Numbered from the stretch's first letter, positions 23,087 through 35,107 are shown. The stretch: DNA of 64,000 nucleotides from Sclerotiophoma versabilis (GCA_012274445.1 JAAROD010000049.1:1612001-1676000); one strand, 5' to 3'. Translations and numbers: made by a program. Notes: generated from the sequence alone by a model not told the origin.

Positions 23087-25907
23087 GCGCCTTTCCTTTG
23101 GTTTCGTAGGTCAAAATTGCTTTCTCGGAAGGGCAAGCGGCCTTTTTTGTTGTTAATATATTGACGGGTTTGTCTGCTTTAACGGGTTGGGACGGATACA
23201 TGATTATGATACCTCGTGATTTCGCATGCCAGTTTTTATTCTTGAGTTTAGTCGAATCAATGTGTACACTACGCTGCCCATGGTGAATGCTTGAGAAAGG
23301 TGTTGTCTGTGCGGTATGGCTGCGACTTCCTACCAACAATCTTGAATACCGACTGTGTTAACCCGCATTCGCCCAGCGACATGTACTGGTGCTCATTGAG
23401 ATCTGCACTCGCAAAGAATGTAGCCTAGCACTCTGCAAGCGTGTGGACTGTGTAATGCGTGTAGATGTGTATTCACCAGCCTACCATTGGCTTGTGCAAG
23501 TTGGGCTGGTGCCGGACTATCATGTTTATTCTCTGTTCTGCGCATTGGTGTATTTCTTCTTGCAGCACGATCCAAAATTTACTGCTTTCCTACCCTTCCA
23601 ACGCTTTTAATTGCCGGCAGGACATCGAGTTTGAGTTCGCTTCCTGAGAATCCGTTTCACGGCCTTGACAACTTGATCATAGATTCTTTCTTTGTAACAA
23701 TTGAAGAGCTCTGCCCTGTTTTTCACATCCAATCATTCAAGCGACATCTTCAGATTACTAGTACTCTTCTGACCGTGCCAACGATGTACGATTGTTGATC
23801 ATGAAAAATTACTTTGTCGACGGATAGACTTTGCTTTCGTTTTTGGCTCCAGACAAAGCGCTCAAGCACTTCTAAGATTCGTACTTGGCCAATGGTTCGC
23901 GATTCTTCTATTCTACTTCCACCACGTCGACATGCTTTCTCATACTCGCGGACGCTCTGAGAGCTCAGAGACACGCCCTCCGCTGGCTGTGTGGAGCTGG
24001 GGGCTCCCACTCATCGCTTCATGAGTTGGACTCCAGTGCACTACAAGGACTAGTCGTTTATGGAAGGTCGGTGTATCTCACAACGCAGTGCAAAGTTACA
24101 CGAGCTTGAGCTGAGTGAGCTATGGCAAATGGAAGCTGATCTCTCTGTGAAGGGTACATTCGAGGAACAGGAAGCTCGAGTCCTCGAAGAACGGAACTCT
24201 GACACTTGAGTGCAAAGCAATAGCGCGAGTATGACCAACACCTAGATTGCAATGAGACTCACAATGGTTATTTGGCATCGTTGACAGCAATGACGGCCCT
24301 TCGGCGCAACAATTGCACGTTCCCCTGACAGAACCAACTAATGATTTTTGATGGAGGTTTGCCCATCTGTCATCCTCGCTATGACCATACGAACTGTAGC
24401 CGGTTTGGTGATCGAAATTACCATAGGACCCCTTGATTCCCGGGCTTTTACTCAGTCCGTGTCGTTGTGCTGCTTTCGACGGAGCGCTAGGTTTAGAACT
24501 GTACTCATTAATGCAACCCGAAAGGCATCTCATGATTCAGCGTACATGCTTGCCGTCTTTTCTCTCTTTCAATCTCATTTGAACTGCCTGTTAATCTCCT
24601 CATTCTTTCCATAATCATGTATCGATGAACGTATCTGCCTTCTGTTCTCTCAGTAACATGTTACTCTTCGTCCACCTTCCGGAAGTACCTTGCTTCTGGC
24701 AATCATGTTTAGGCTCCCAGTAGCAATTTCGCTCAGCTGTTGAAGTTCAGGCCGTGCCGGCATGGTACTGCTTCGCTTTACCTTGGTCATAGTTGCTCAA
24801 CTAAAGTAAGTGTGCCCATTCGACAGATCACTCACTGCTGACGTTGGGTCCGCAAACGCTCAATTGGGCAGCTCCGTTTGGTTTACATGTAGCCTCAAGT
24901 ATCGATGATAGAGGGCCTGCCGTCCTTCATTCGAAAACCTTGCGCTGAATTCGTTATTGTGTGGCGAACTCTCGCTTCTTGAACGAACGGTCAAGCTGCT
25001 TCCAGATCAGTCGTAGGAGCGGGCGTTAACATGCACTGCGCTGAAATAAACATCCGCGGTACATCAGTCAGTCTCGACCAAGGTCTTTGTTGCACTGCAG
25101 CGTCACGACAGGGGCAGACGTGCCAACAAAGTGCAAGCACGGGCGCCGTAGAAGCCAGCCTGCCTATCACTCAGGGTTGCACCTTGATGTCGGTTGCCTT
25201 GACGCGATGATCTTTTAGGCAGGCACACAAGGTGTCTTCGGTTGGCAACGGTTGCGTCGGTGCCGTGGTGCAGGACTCAGAGTCTGTCGTTGATGGCGTT
25301 CCGCCCCCGCAAAACCTGCCTTGGCACTCGCTCTTCCAAGTCCACAACCCCAGGGTTCCGCCGCTGAACCCGGCTTCAACAACGACCGTGTCACGTCAAT
25401 TCCAGTCCCACAACTCTTTGCCAGCGAGAGCGTTGACTGCACCATCTGCAGTCGTCCAGTCCCACGCACTTGGTACCTGTCACCGGCTCGCATGACGAGC
25501 TATCGAAGAAGTCTTGGTTCTGCAGCGAGTGCTTGCTCCGCGCCTATTCCTGGTCGGCACAATCTACGTTGTCTTGGCTTGCACCCTCATGGCTCGAATT
25601 GCGTTCCTCCGAAAAGCACCATCCCGCGAAACGACGCTGGCCAAGACGCCGAGTGATAGCGTCAAATGGCGCAACTCGCTATCACGAGGGTGTTGCTGTG
25701 GCGAGTGCACAGCATCCGGAAGCTAGAAAGTCCACCTGCCTGAAGGGTAAACTTTGGTGATGATCTCACCTTCTCCAACCGGTGTAGTACGCCAAGCACA
25801 CGTGTGTGCCCAGCACCGCTGGCCGACTTCCAAGACAGTAACCAGTAGATGGATTGCTGAATGAAGATGCAGTGCGAACAAGTGGGATCCAAGCAGCGAG
25901 GCGATGC
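23087..25907. other. Gene-poor spacer
   Basis: About 2.8 kb without a supported gene. The best coding-like patch is a 49-codon frame at 24060-24209 (+), acidic and helix-prone, with no family match and no splice context; it is too short to call. Frames near 25215-25760 are open on both strands and look like chance. Confidence 0.4.
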
Positions 25908-25917
25908 TATATAAATA
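25908..25917 (+). promoter_or_regulatory. TATA box of the choice-of-anchor-B gene
   Basis: TATATAAATA lies about 70 bases upstream of the start codon; the leader is short and pyrimidine-rich (CTTGCTCAATCC). A consensus TATA at this distance suggests a regulated or highly expressed gene. Confidence 0.6.
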
Positions 25918-25987
25918 CTGACGTGCGGCGTCGTAAGACAATCTGCTCATTCTTGCTCAATCCAAGTCCACTGCATCTGCCGCCAAG

Positions 25988-27552
25988 ATGAAGTTCTCTC
26001 TGGCATCCCTCGCATTGCCCGTTGCGGTTAACGCTGCGGCGTACTCGGCCCAAGAGTATTCATCGGGTGCTGTCCACGCTCACTTGATGAAGCTCAAGAC
26101 TGTACGTACCGCCTTGAGGTGCACCAATCAACACCTACTAACCCTGTACAGGACCAATGGGCACATGATGAGGAGGTGCGCGCGGCCGCCAACGACACCA
26201 AGTTGTGGCCGTCGTGGAAGAACTATGCAGCTGTCAAGTTCGGCAAGAAGGAGAAGGTCGAGTGCAAGAAGGGTCTGGCTATTGTCGAGCAGGGCAATGC
26301 CAACCAGACCTTTCGCTGCAACAACATTGACCTCTATGATTTCGCCAACCACGCCGACATTGGTGGCCCCGAGGGTCGCGGATCGTCTTCTTGGGGATGG
26401 ACTGCCAAGAACGGACGTGAGTTCGGTATCATTGGTCAGTTCAGCGGAGCTGCCTTCATCGAGGTTACCAAGAAGGGCAAGATCGAGTACCTTGGACGCC
26501 TGCCTGCTCAGGACCCTATCGGTTCCCGATGGCGCGAGATTCGAGTCCTGAACGACTATGTCATCATCGGTTCTGAGGCCGTCGGTCACAACGTTCAGGT
26601 CTTCGACCTCAACAAGCTGTTGACTCTCGACCCCAAGAACCCCAAGGTGTTCGACACCCAGAAGGACCTCACTGGTCTCTTCAGCGACTCTCTCCCCATC
26701 GGTCGTACTCACAACATTGTCATTGACTGGGACAACGAGTACGCCATCGCCGTCGGCGCTCAGCCCCGCAACCAGACCTGTGCCGCCGGTCTGCAGTACA
26801 TCGACCTCAAGGACCCCACCAAGCCCGCCACTCCCGGCTGTGCCAGCCAGGACGGCTATGTCCACGACGCCCAGTGCGTGACCTACAACGGTCCCGACCG
26901 CCGCTACCGCGGCCGCAACATCTGCGTTGGCTACAACGAGGACACAGTCACCATCTACGACTCCACCTCCAAGGACGGCAAGCCCGCGTCTGAAGTCCTC
27001 TCGAGGCTCTCTTACCCTGGTGCCTCCTATACCCACCAAGGCTGGTGGACCGAGCGCAACTGGCACCAGTACATTCTGTTCAACGACGAGCTGGACGAGC
27101 AGAACAAGGCCGGTCCTGCCGCGTCTGGCCGCCCCGTCACCCACATTGCTGATCTGTCCGACCTCAAGAACCCCAAGTACACCGGCAACTTCTTCGCTAC
27201 CGACAAGAAGGGAATTGATCACAACTTGTACATCGTCGACGGCCTTGCGTACCAGTCAAACTATGGCAACGGCCTCTGGGTCCACGACATCCGCTCTGTT
27301 AAGAAGGATCCTACCGGCAAGGGCGTTACTGTCGAGGCTTTCTTCGATATCTACCCCGAGGATGATGCGACTGAGGGCACCGTTGCTTTCGTCGGTACTT
27401 GGAGCCACTTCCTTTTCCCCTCTGGTTATATCCTTGTCAACACCATCGAGCGTGGTGTTTTCATTGTCAAGATCGACAAGGGCCGTGGTGGCGGTAAGGG
27501 TCCTGGCTTTGGTGGAAAGAGCAAGGGTGGCAAGAGGAGCGAAATCTACTAG
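25988..27552 (+). CDS. Secreted choice-of-anchor B family protein (LVIVD-like repeat, beta-propeller)
   Basis: Two exons, 25988-26101 and 26152-27552, with a 50-bp intron (GTACGT; CTAAC branch; ACAG), giving 504 aa. Residues 1-16 are a signal peptide. The remainder shows the spaced repeats typical of this family: YDFANHADIG, SRWREIRVLNDYVIIGSE, LPIGRTHNIVIDW, QYIDLKDPTKP, HQGWWTERNWHQYILFND and IDHNLYIVDGLAYQSNYGNG. Together they suggest an extracellular beta-propeller. Its molecular function is not established. The C-terminus is a short Gly/Lys-rich tail. Four N-glycosylation-like Asn sites fit secretion. Codon use is very GC-ending, pointing to strong expression. No lesions. Confidence 0.88.
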
Positions 27553-28146
27553 ATAGCGACGGAAAGGTCGAAAGCTGAAAAGCTACGAATAATGGTGAAT
27601 TAACATATCAACAATCATGTCACAACGTCTTAGATAACCGTGCGTTCTCGCTGAGCATCCGACTACTTCCGAAACCCATGTGATGCATAGCCGATGTTGG
27701 CTTTAAGCGCCGGATCGATTATGCAAGCAAGTGACTCGACCGTAATAAGACGAGGATGGCAGCCAGATTAAGCGTGGTAAAAGCCATGGAAGTGCGTACA
27801 CGCAAGGTCTACGATTCTCAACTGAGTCTTTGACTTAGCTTAAGGTGAATACCAAGCAATTAGTGATTGCGACACAAGTCCGGCTGGGTTGAAAGTTACT
27901 TGTCTCTTGCTTGAGTATTGACTCCTTACACTTCGAGTTCCGAAAAGTTTTTCCTACTACTTTCGTTTATTCCAAGGTGTATAATTTGACCAAATGCAGG
28001 TTTGTAGGTGCTAGCTTGCTTGCAAAACGGTAGCTCGAGCTTGGCCTGCGACATCTCAGTGAATGCTTTCTTCACTATTGTAACTACGTTCTTGATATAA
28101 CTTAGTTGAGTAGTAATTACCTCTACATGTATAGAATAGAGCGCAT
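27553..28146. other. Intergenic between convergent genes
   Basis: About 600 bases between two 3' ends. No gene or notable repeat is seen. Confidence 0.45.
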
Positions 28147-29860
28147 CTACAGACTATATCTGAATCTTCTGTTTTGATAATCTGTGATATCATCCATTGA
28201 GCCCGTCTCAAGACCAACATCGTCTGATAGCGGATTCGCGGCCTCCTCGCGATCGCGTTGAGCATTTCGCCGTAAAAGCAAAGCTCTTAGGCAGAATGCA
28301 AGTGCGAATTGAGCGACTGAACATGCCATAATGGTTTTGACGCCTGTTTCATATTTGGGTGCTTCTTTTGCTAGGAAAGCTTGAGGGCCTGGAAATGCGC
28401 TTTTAGTAACTACGATGGAAAAACTCAAGAGGTCGAAAGACTGACCGACAATGTTGCCGACACAGTAGGCCAAGAATACAAAGGCCGTGCTTGTAGTACT
28501 TTTGGTGTACCCAGCTACGTTCGAAGCTGGCAACTGGAGTGCAATAACCAATGAACCCACAAATGCGCCAATCTTACAAGTTAGCCGCAATGTTCAGTAT
28601 AATGGCTAATGAGGGAAGCATGCGTACCATGTAGTAACCCGCAAGGTTCCCGCCTACATTTGTCTTCGGCAATTGCCAGATAAGACAAGTGCCGATGATC
28701 GTAGGACAAAGGTAAAGAGCCATGATGTGGGTGCGTGCGTTGGGGAGACGAGAAGCAAGATACGGGCCGGTGAAGACCCAAAAGACCTGCGCGAACCCTG
28801 ACGGAATTCCGTAAAGAGTTGCTCTGAGTAAATCACCGCCTGCAACATCCTTAATGATAAGCTCACCAAAATTGGCGACACCGCCATTGATCATTTCGTT
28901 CAGCAGGGTGTACACAAAGAGGATGCAGATCTGGGGGTCGGTCAACGCCTCCCAGACTTGCGGTAGCTTCATCTTCCGGTTATAGACTCCAGTGCGGTTC
29001 TTTGCGGAACGGGCAATCAAAAGAGCTTTTTCCTCGATGGTAAAGCTCTTAGCGGCCATGATGTTGTCGGGCAGTCTGAAGAACAGTAAGACCGCCCAGA
29101 GAACGGTCATGCTGCCGTAGATGATGTAGATGATCTTCCAGACCGCAAAGTTTTTCGCATAACCAACACCGTAGAACAGAATGCCTCCCGTTGCGTTGCC
29201 GATACCGTTGAAGTAGTAGAACATGCCTGCTCTTGCAGGCTGCTGCTTCCCCAAGTACCACATGCTGATGATCATCATGAAGGCAGGTGTGACGATGGAC
29301 TCGAAGATTCCTAGGATGAACCTCATCGCGGCGAACCTAGCGAAGTTGTGTTTAGCCGCCGTGCAAAGCATAACGGTACCCCAGCAGAAGCAGTAGATTG
29401 AGACCACTCGGCCAGTGCGGAATGTTTGTGCCAGATAGGCCGATGGCCACTCCGAAACTAGGTATGTGAAATAGAAGATTGATCCAAGCCAGGAATATTG
29501 ACTTCCGGTGATGCCGGTAGTCTCGAAGAGGTCGAAGACCGCGGAGTAACTGATTGCTTGCTTGTCAATGTACTGGAGGAAGAACGTGCCACATAGGAGT
29601 GGTAACAGGAGGAGATCAACCTTTCTGAGGACTCGCTTGTTCAGTGCTTCATCTTGAAGGAGTTCCGAGAGATACTCTGATGCAAAGTTATGCTGTCTGA
29701 GGAACTGGCTGCCTTCGTAGAGGTCTTTAACTTGTCCCTCAACGGTACTGTCTGACTTCTTGAGTGTGCCGGCATCTGTATTGGTCTGTTGGAGTTCCAT
29801 ATATTTTGATGTAGCAAGCGCTTTGCTGTCGCGCTTGGGCAAGTCCTGGGACGAGCGCAT
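28147..29860 (-). CDS. MFS transporter, allantoate permease (Dal5) / anion:cation symporter family
   Basis: Three exons on the minus strand: 29860-28628, 28572-28446 and 28388-28147. The introns are 55 and 57 bp in matching phases, giving 533 aa. A hydrophilic N-terminus of about 75 residues precedes 12 predicted membrane helices. Motifs of the Dal5-like family are visible: RKVDLLLLPLL...LQYIDKQAISY at the first helix, SEWPSAYLAQ, LGIFESIVTPAFMMI, and AGYYMIGAFVGSLVIALQLPASNVAGYTKS spanning the first splice junction. The family takes up carboxylates such as allantoate, ureidosuccinate, nicotinate, pantothenate or small peptides; the substrate cannot be read here. It is divergent from the RidA-like gene across 551 bases. 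Met29839-29837 region downstream (MELQQT) is an alternative start. Confidence 0.9.
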
Positions 29861-30411
29861 GTTGAAGAAAAGATGTGGTGATGGAGATTGGAAACTCTAG
29901 TGGTCTCTGCTCGTGAGTTTCGTAAAGTTTATTGGGCTTGCGTTTAATTGATCTGTTTCCAAGCCGTTCACCACCCCACATCTCCGCACTGAAGATAGGC
30001 CGCGCTGCACAACTCAGGCGGGTCTTGATGCGGTGGCTGATAAAGATCGATAGGCTCTCCGATCAATAGCTTGCAAACCGTTCTCAATCACATCTAATCT
30101 TGATATTGGGGGAATATCTCGGAAGCCGGATGCTGTGAAGACAGCGATCACGGAGGCGTAAGAGCGGAGCGCTACTCGATAGCAGACGCATGATACCGTT
30201 AGCGCCCGACGGAACCTTTAGAAGGTCCAGCTGTACTAGGTATGGCCTCCGTTAGCATATCGCAACAATGCCGTACTTCTGACAGTGGGCGGTCAATCAC
30301 AGCGGATCCACACAATTTGAAAACTGATAGCTGCAACATGGTCACGCCTTGGAAAAATTATGTCAAAAGACATTTCGAAAGAGTGCATCGCCTACGAAGC
30401 AACGAATAACA
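29861..30411. promoter_or_regulatory. Divergent promoter region, MFS transporter and RidA-like gene
   Basis: 551 bases lie between divergent starts. Two CGATC-rich dyads occur near 30045-30065 (AAAGATCGATAGGC...CCGATCAATAG). GATAAG-type motifs (GATAAAGATCGATAGG near 30039) could be GATA-factor sites, as expected for nitrogen-catabolism genes; this is inference from motif only. Confidence 0.3.
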
Positions 30412-30923
30412 ATGTCCAAAACCGTAGTCTACACTAAGAACGCGCCCGCTGCTCCACCTTATGCCTCGCAAGCACTCATCTATAACGGCATGGTCCACTG
30501 CTCTGGTAGCCTTGCATTCGAGCCTGGCACAATGAAAGTGATCTCTGGTGGGAGCCAAGCGGAAACGGTAAGTTCTCACATGTTGTAGAAGCAACACAAA
30601 GCTGATATCAACCATAGCGACAAGTCATCAAGAATCTGTCTGCAGTGCACGAACAAGCGTGAAGCAGCCTCGCCGACGTCATCAAAATCAACATTTTCAT
30701 TACTTCGATGGACGACTTCAAGGGGTTGAATGAAGCATATGACGAGTTTATCTCGAGATTTGCACAAAAACCAGTGAGCATCTCCTTGAACTGCTATGTC
30801 GTTTCGCAATGCTGATGATACCCTGTGTAGTGCCGAACGTGTGTGGGGGTTTCTCAGCTGGCCCTTGGTGCCAAAGTCGAGATGGATTGCATTGCAGTCC
30901 TGGCGAAGCTTCCAAAATTGTAA
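30412..30923 (+). pseudogene. RidA / YjgF family 2-iminobutanoate deaminase-like gene with one in-frame stop
   Basis: Three exons, 30412-30567, 30618-30773 and 30831-30923, with consistent phase-0 junctions, would encode 134 aa, the size of RidA proteins. N-terminal YTKNAPAAPPYASQA, GMVHCSGSLAFEP, SSLADVIKINIFITSMDDF and C-terminal CRTCVGV (with the conserved active-site Arg) are clear family marks. Codon 67 is TGA at 30660-30662, where the family has Gly (AG-S-S-L). One base change from GGA explains it, and it is a transversion, not a RIP-type change. Splice sites and the rest of the frame are intact, so the loss looks recent, or the base is an assembly error. RidA hydrolyses reactive enamines and imines made by PLP enzymes and amino-acid oxidases. 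Confidence 0.82.
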
Positions 30924-31249
30924 ACTCAGACTCGTTTCTAAATTGTCAACTCTGAATTCAAATTCATTTTTGTATTCAATATATCGCACAACCTGTGTGC
31001 CTGCTTGCTTGACTATGTGACCCTCCCAGACGATGACCCAAATTCTGTAACCGGTAGCAGGATTGCCGTCTTCTTGCGGCTAAGGAGCATCCCTCTTGTC
31101 GCGTAATCAGACCTATAGAGAGTGTTTATCTGTGAGTTACGAGATACCGATGTTACCCGGCGGCAGCTTCCGTAAGCGTGGAGGATGGCGGAGTGGGTAC
31201 TTCCTACTAGCTACGCGCTGCCTAGACTACCTGGTGTTCAGTCGCCACA

Positions 31250-31252
<3 letters not shown>

Positions 31253-31282
<30 letters not shown>
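31253..31282. repeat. (AC)n microsatellite
   Basis: About 15 tandem AC dinucleotides lie between the RidA-like and D-amino-acid oxidase relics. Confidence 0.9.
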
Positions 31283-31284
<2 letters not shown>

Positions 31285-31381
31285 ATATATTTCACGACTA
31301 CGGGTAGAAACTTTTCCAGAGTAGATACCGTTCTCCATTGTATAGGGAATATCTTCGAGGTTGCTGAGATCAGAACGCATA

Positions 31382-32157
31382 ATGCCCAATATAATCGTCA
31401 TAGGGTGCGTTGTGTCCCCAGTGCATGCATGCATTTTCCCACATGACTGACAAATATACTCTGGACAGAGCGGGTGTCTCTGGACTCACCTCAGCATACC
31501 TCCTATCTAAGGACGAGTCCAATACTGTTGCTGTCGTTGCCAGACACATGCCTGGCGATTACGACATCGAGTATGCATCTCCTTGGGTTGGAGCAAACTT
31601 TATGCCGTAAGCAATGCTCACGATAGAGTTGAAAAGATAGCATTGACTGAAATGTTCTGCAAGGATGTCATCAAAGCTAGACAGCCGCAGGGAGCATAGA
31701 ACAAGGCCTTATTTGAAAAGGCTTGCAACAAATGTACCGGAAACGGGCATACATCTCCAAAGTAGGCTTTTGATTTTGCAAGCGTGTTGCCTAAAGCGTC
31801 TCTGACACACCCAGAATGTCGACTATATCGCCGAATGAAAGACGCGAACAAGCTGAAAAACGACAGTCCATCGATAATAAACAACGTCTTTGCAGTGAAT
31901 CCTTGGTATACCGACCTCGTAGACAATTACAGGAACCTCCGAGCCGATGAGTTGCCGTCTGGTATTGCATCCGGTTGCGAATTTGGATCGGTCTGCATCA
32001 ATCCTGCACTATACCTCCCGTGGCTAGTTGGGCAGTGCAGAGCTAACGGAGTCACCTTTCATCGGAATAACCTGTTTCATATCCTGGATCTGCGTTATTT
32101 AAATGGGGTAGAGCTCAGACCTCATATCATCGTCAATGCTACTGGGCTGTCGGCTGC
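31382..32157 (+). pseudogene. D-amino-acid oxidase (FAD-dependent), frameshifted and 3'-truncated
   Basis: The first exon (31382-31404, MPNIIVIG) joins across a 64-bp intron (31405-31468) to AGVSGLTSAYLLSKD, completing the GxGxxG FAD-binding fold of the DAO family. The frame then holds SPWVGANFMP, where the family has GANYxP, and stops at about 31610. The reading continues one frame over for about 30 codons, with further stops near 31698 and 31761. From about 31784 a long frame carries NPWYTDLVDNYRNL, then SGCEFGSVCINPALYLPWLVGQCRANGV and IIVNATGLSA, all typical DAO blocks. The C-terminal third, with the catalytic Tyr/Arg region, is missing: similarity ends at about 32157, right at the transposon island. 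It would have oxidised D-amino acids to imino acids in peroxisomes. Confidence 0.82.
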
Positions 32158-32590
32158 AAACAGCGCGTCCAACGATCGATACTATCATTGATACTACCAC
32201 TCACTTATGGTCACGTGTTCGATCGATCGATAGTGGTCAGGCCATGCGATACCGTATGTGATCGATAGTTTTAAGTCTAACCGTAGTACTGTAATAAACA
32301 CGTGATCTTATAGATATCATGTGAACGCAGGAGCTCCTGCAGCTATGCTTAACAGAGCCATGTAATTAGCCACAAAGGCCTTGCTTGCAGGTCTTAGCAT
32401 ACTACTAGTCTTCTTTAACAACAGGTAACTTAATTTTACCTAAGTGTTACGAACCCGGTCCACCAGTTCCCTTTGTAATTGATTATTACCAGTACAGCAC
32501 AGCAGTCCCGTTTAACAGGGGATAATTACAAGTAAGCACACAACATGTGTCAGTGGTTGCTTATAACAAGCGAAGATCACATAACGTACC
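32158..32590. other. Boundary between gene block and RIP island
   Basis: The first 130 bases contain several overlapping CGATCGAT/ATCGATAGT dyads (about 32168-32185, 32218-32236 and 32258-32270) that may be the worn end of an inserted element. The sequence is not yet TpA-saturated. No gene is seen. Composition shifts sharply from about 32.8 kb onward. Confidence 0.4.
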
Positions 32591-34450
32591 CCACGGGCGA
32601 GCTAATCAACGGGCGAGCTGATTACTTTTGCCAAGCCCCCACCAAAGTAACCTCTACATACTAATGCCTTAACAACAACCTAATATTAACGCGTTAAGGG
32701 AAGCCCAAATACAGCTTGCGCTTTAAGCTCTTAAACAAGACGCAAATCTTACCTAGTAACGCGCTGCAGCTATCTATAAGGTGCCTTAGAGTATACTAAG
32801 CATACAACATGCAGGATAACCTTTATATGCTAATTCTATAGCTAACTTGCAAAAGCTAGACAATAATAAGGAGCAGGTAATTATTAAATATGTCCTTAAG
32901 CTAGACGCGCAAGGATTTAGCCCCTAGCTAGCAGATATAGCTGCTATAGCTAATTCTCTGCGCGCTAAGCATAATCTAGGCCCTATTAGCGTAAATTAGC
33001 CTAGTACATTTATTAAGCGTTAACTAGAGCTTAAAGTAAAGTTTAATTATAAGTATAACTATAAGTAAGCCCTCTATAAGGATTTAGGAGTTATATAGAG
33101 CTAGTTTAGCCTAGTAGCTAATATTAAAGCTAAGTATAGTATCTAGGATAAAGATATATATAACTTTAATAAGACAGGCTTTATAATAGGCTAGATCTCT
33201 CTAAAAGTAGTTATTATAGCTTTAGAGAGATAAAGAAGGCTAAAGATAGTCTAGTAAGGTAACTAGAAGTAGATAATAGTTATATAGGGCATTAATATAA
33301 AAGAATAGGCTATTCTACTCTTTATTATCTTTAAGGTATACTACTACCTCTCTAGCTAGTATAAGAAAGAAGACCTGCTCTAGAATTAAGTTATTAGAGT
33401 CTCTAGTAATAGCTAGACTACTAATAAGCTTAGTCTTAAGTAGTTAGAGCACTTTAACGCGTATATAAAGAAGTGTACTATTAGTACCTACTAACTAATA
33501 GTTATTAATAACTATAAGAGCTATAACTTACTTAAATTCTAGTAATACTATAAGGATAATAAGATTATTACTATATATATGCCTTCTTACTTATTATACC
33601 TTCTATAGCTACTTAATATAGGTTATTTTACTCCTTTAAAAAAGGTATATAGGCGCTAAGCTAAAATACTTATATATAACTAGATTACCTACTTTATAAA
33701 GACTAAGTTCCTTCTATACTTTAAAGCAGCCTATAATATAGTCTTTACTTCTAGTAATATCTAAGAAAGGTTCTAAGGCGCTAAATTAGTCTCTTTTAAC
33801 CTAGAATAGGTTATTTTAACTCTTAATATAAAGCTAAAGACTCTATTACTACTACTCTCTACTAATAGTAAGCTCTAGTAGTTATAAACCTCTAGTAATA
33901 CTCTAGAATTTAGGTCTTAATTAACTCTAATTTAAGAGAAGTATAAGAAGTAGTAGAGTAGCTTACCTAATTCTATTCTAAGCGCGCTTAAGCACTATAT
34001 AAAGAGGGGAGTAATTTTATCCTATAGGCTAGTTTTAGCCTAATAGGAAATTAGTAAGCTTTAGGTAGTAAATAAGGCTACTATATAATAAAAATTATAT
34101 AAAAGAAAGTAGGTTTAGAAGAAAGAAACTCTAATAGTTAGAGATAGGCAGTAACTAGCAGCTCTAAAGAAGTTTAGGGCGCGTAGTAATAGAAAGAAGC
34201 TAAAGAAGTAGGTGTACACTAAAGGGGGTAAACTATCCTAATAACACTATAAACAGTGTAACTAGATAGAATATAACGCGTAAATATATAAGAATAAGGT
34301 AGAAGAGGTATCTAAGTAATATTATAGCTTATTTTATCTTATACAGTGCTAATTTATAGTATTTTAGGCTATAATAGAGAGGAGTTTAGTAAAGGCTTAG
34401 TAAAAGTAATTAGCTTACCTATTAATTAGCTTACCTATAGAGTATATTAA
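32590..34450 (+). mobile_element. Fot1/pogo-like DNA transposon, RIP-degraded, copy A
   Basis: A transposase start is readable at 32664: after a Met and several Gln codons comes the CENP-B-type helix-turn-helix signature (AQIQLAL, ALKQDANLT), with CAA/CAG codons turned to TAA/TAG. Further on, 33162-33180 is a C-to-T/G-to-A version of the codons for NFDETGF, the first catalytic block of the pogo/Fot1 DDE domain. Stops occur throughout and CpA is nearly absent, so this copy is dead. A direct repeat (CGGGCGAGCT) near 32602-32628 may be part of the left terminal repeat. The exact ends are not resolved. Confidence 0.65.
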
Positions 34451-34603
34451 CTAGATTAGTACTTAGTAATAATTAGTCTTAGTATAATTAGTATAATTAA
34501 TAATTAGTATAATTAGTAATTAGTATAATTAGTAGACCTACCTACTAATTTTCTTTTATAGTAAGTATATTATACTTTATAGGTAAGTAGTATATATAGG
34601 TAA

Positions 34604-35102
34604 TGTTGAAGTTGTACTTTCAAGCAAAGCTCGTAAGCACTATTCGTATTGGTTCTCAGGGATGAGCGCTGGTACAGGAAGGTCCGTAAGGGTTGGGGTT
34701 ATTGCCTAGTGAAACACCGTGGCAATAGAGGGTAACAATGAGTAGTATAGAGTAGACTATCTAGCTCGAGAGTTGGGGTCGAGATTCCAAAGACAAACTT
34801 GATTGACTAAGTTGAACACGAACCATAAGGGTTGTGTTCCTACTGACTATATACTTGCTATGGGGTAATGCTCGTTGACGAGCGACTAGGGTCAGTCCAA
34901 TGAAATACATAGCGTTGCTCGTTGACGAGCGATAACATACGATGCTCGTTGACGAGCAAGTCACGTGTGTCATGCTCGTTGACGAGCATGTCACGTGACC
35001 GTACAAAGGGAGATCCTTCCTGACTCCGCCCCTGGTTCATGGGTGAGGGCTGTGGTTGGCTACTTAATCACTGTGCCGCTTCGTCCGCACAGGATCGTAA
35101 CA
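34604..35102 (-). mobile_element. Solo LTR of the young Ty3/gypsy family, unmutated
   Basis: 499 bp, beginning TG and ending CA on its own strand. It is the reverse complement of the LTR at 60950-61448, with no difference found in the stretches compared. Five-base direct repeats GGTAA flank it exactly (34599-34603 and 35103-35107), so it is a complete insertion whose internal part was lost by LTR-LTR recombination. It sits inside heavily RIP-mutated DNA but shows no RIP itself. The two small reading frames on its minus strand are LTR shadows, not genes. Confidence 0.95.
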
Positions 35103-35107
35103 GGTAA

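Noticed and set aside
24060..24209. 49-codon acidic, helix-prone frame with good codon texture
   Set aside because: Too short, no family match, no splice partners and no promoter; noted only as a possible relic exon.
34761..35040. Two reading frames of 60-81 codons on the minus strand, repeated at 61012-61291 on the plus strand
   Set aside because: They fall wholly inside the LTR, overlap each other, and arise from the dyad repeats; no start context or domain.
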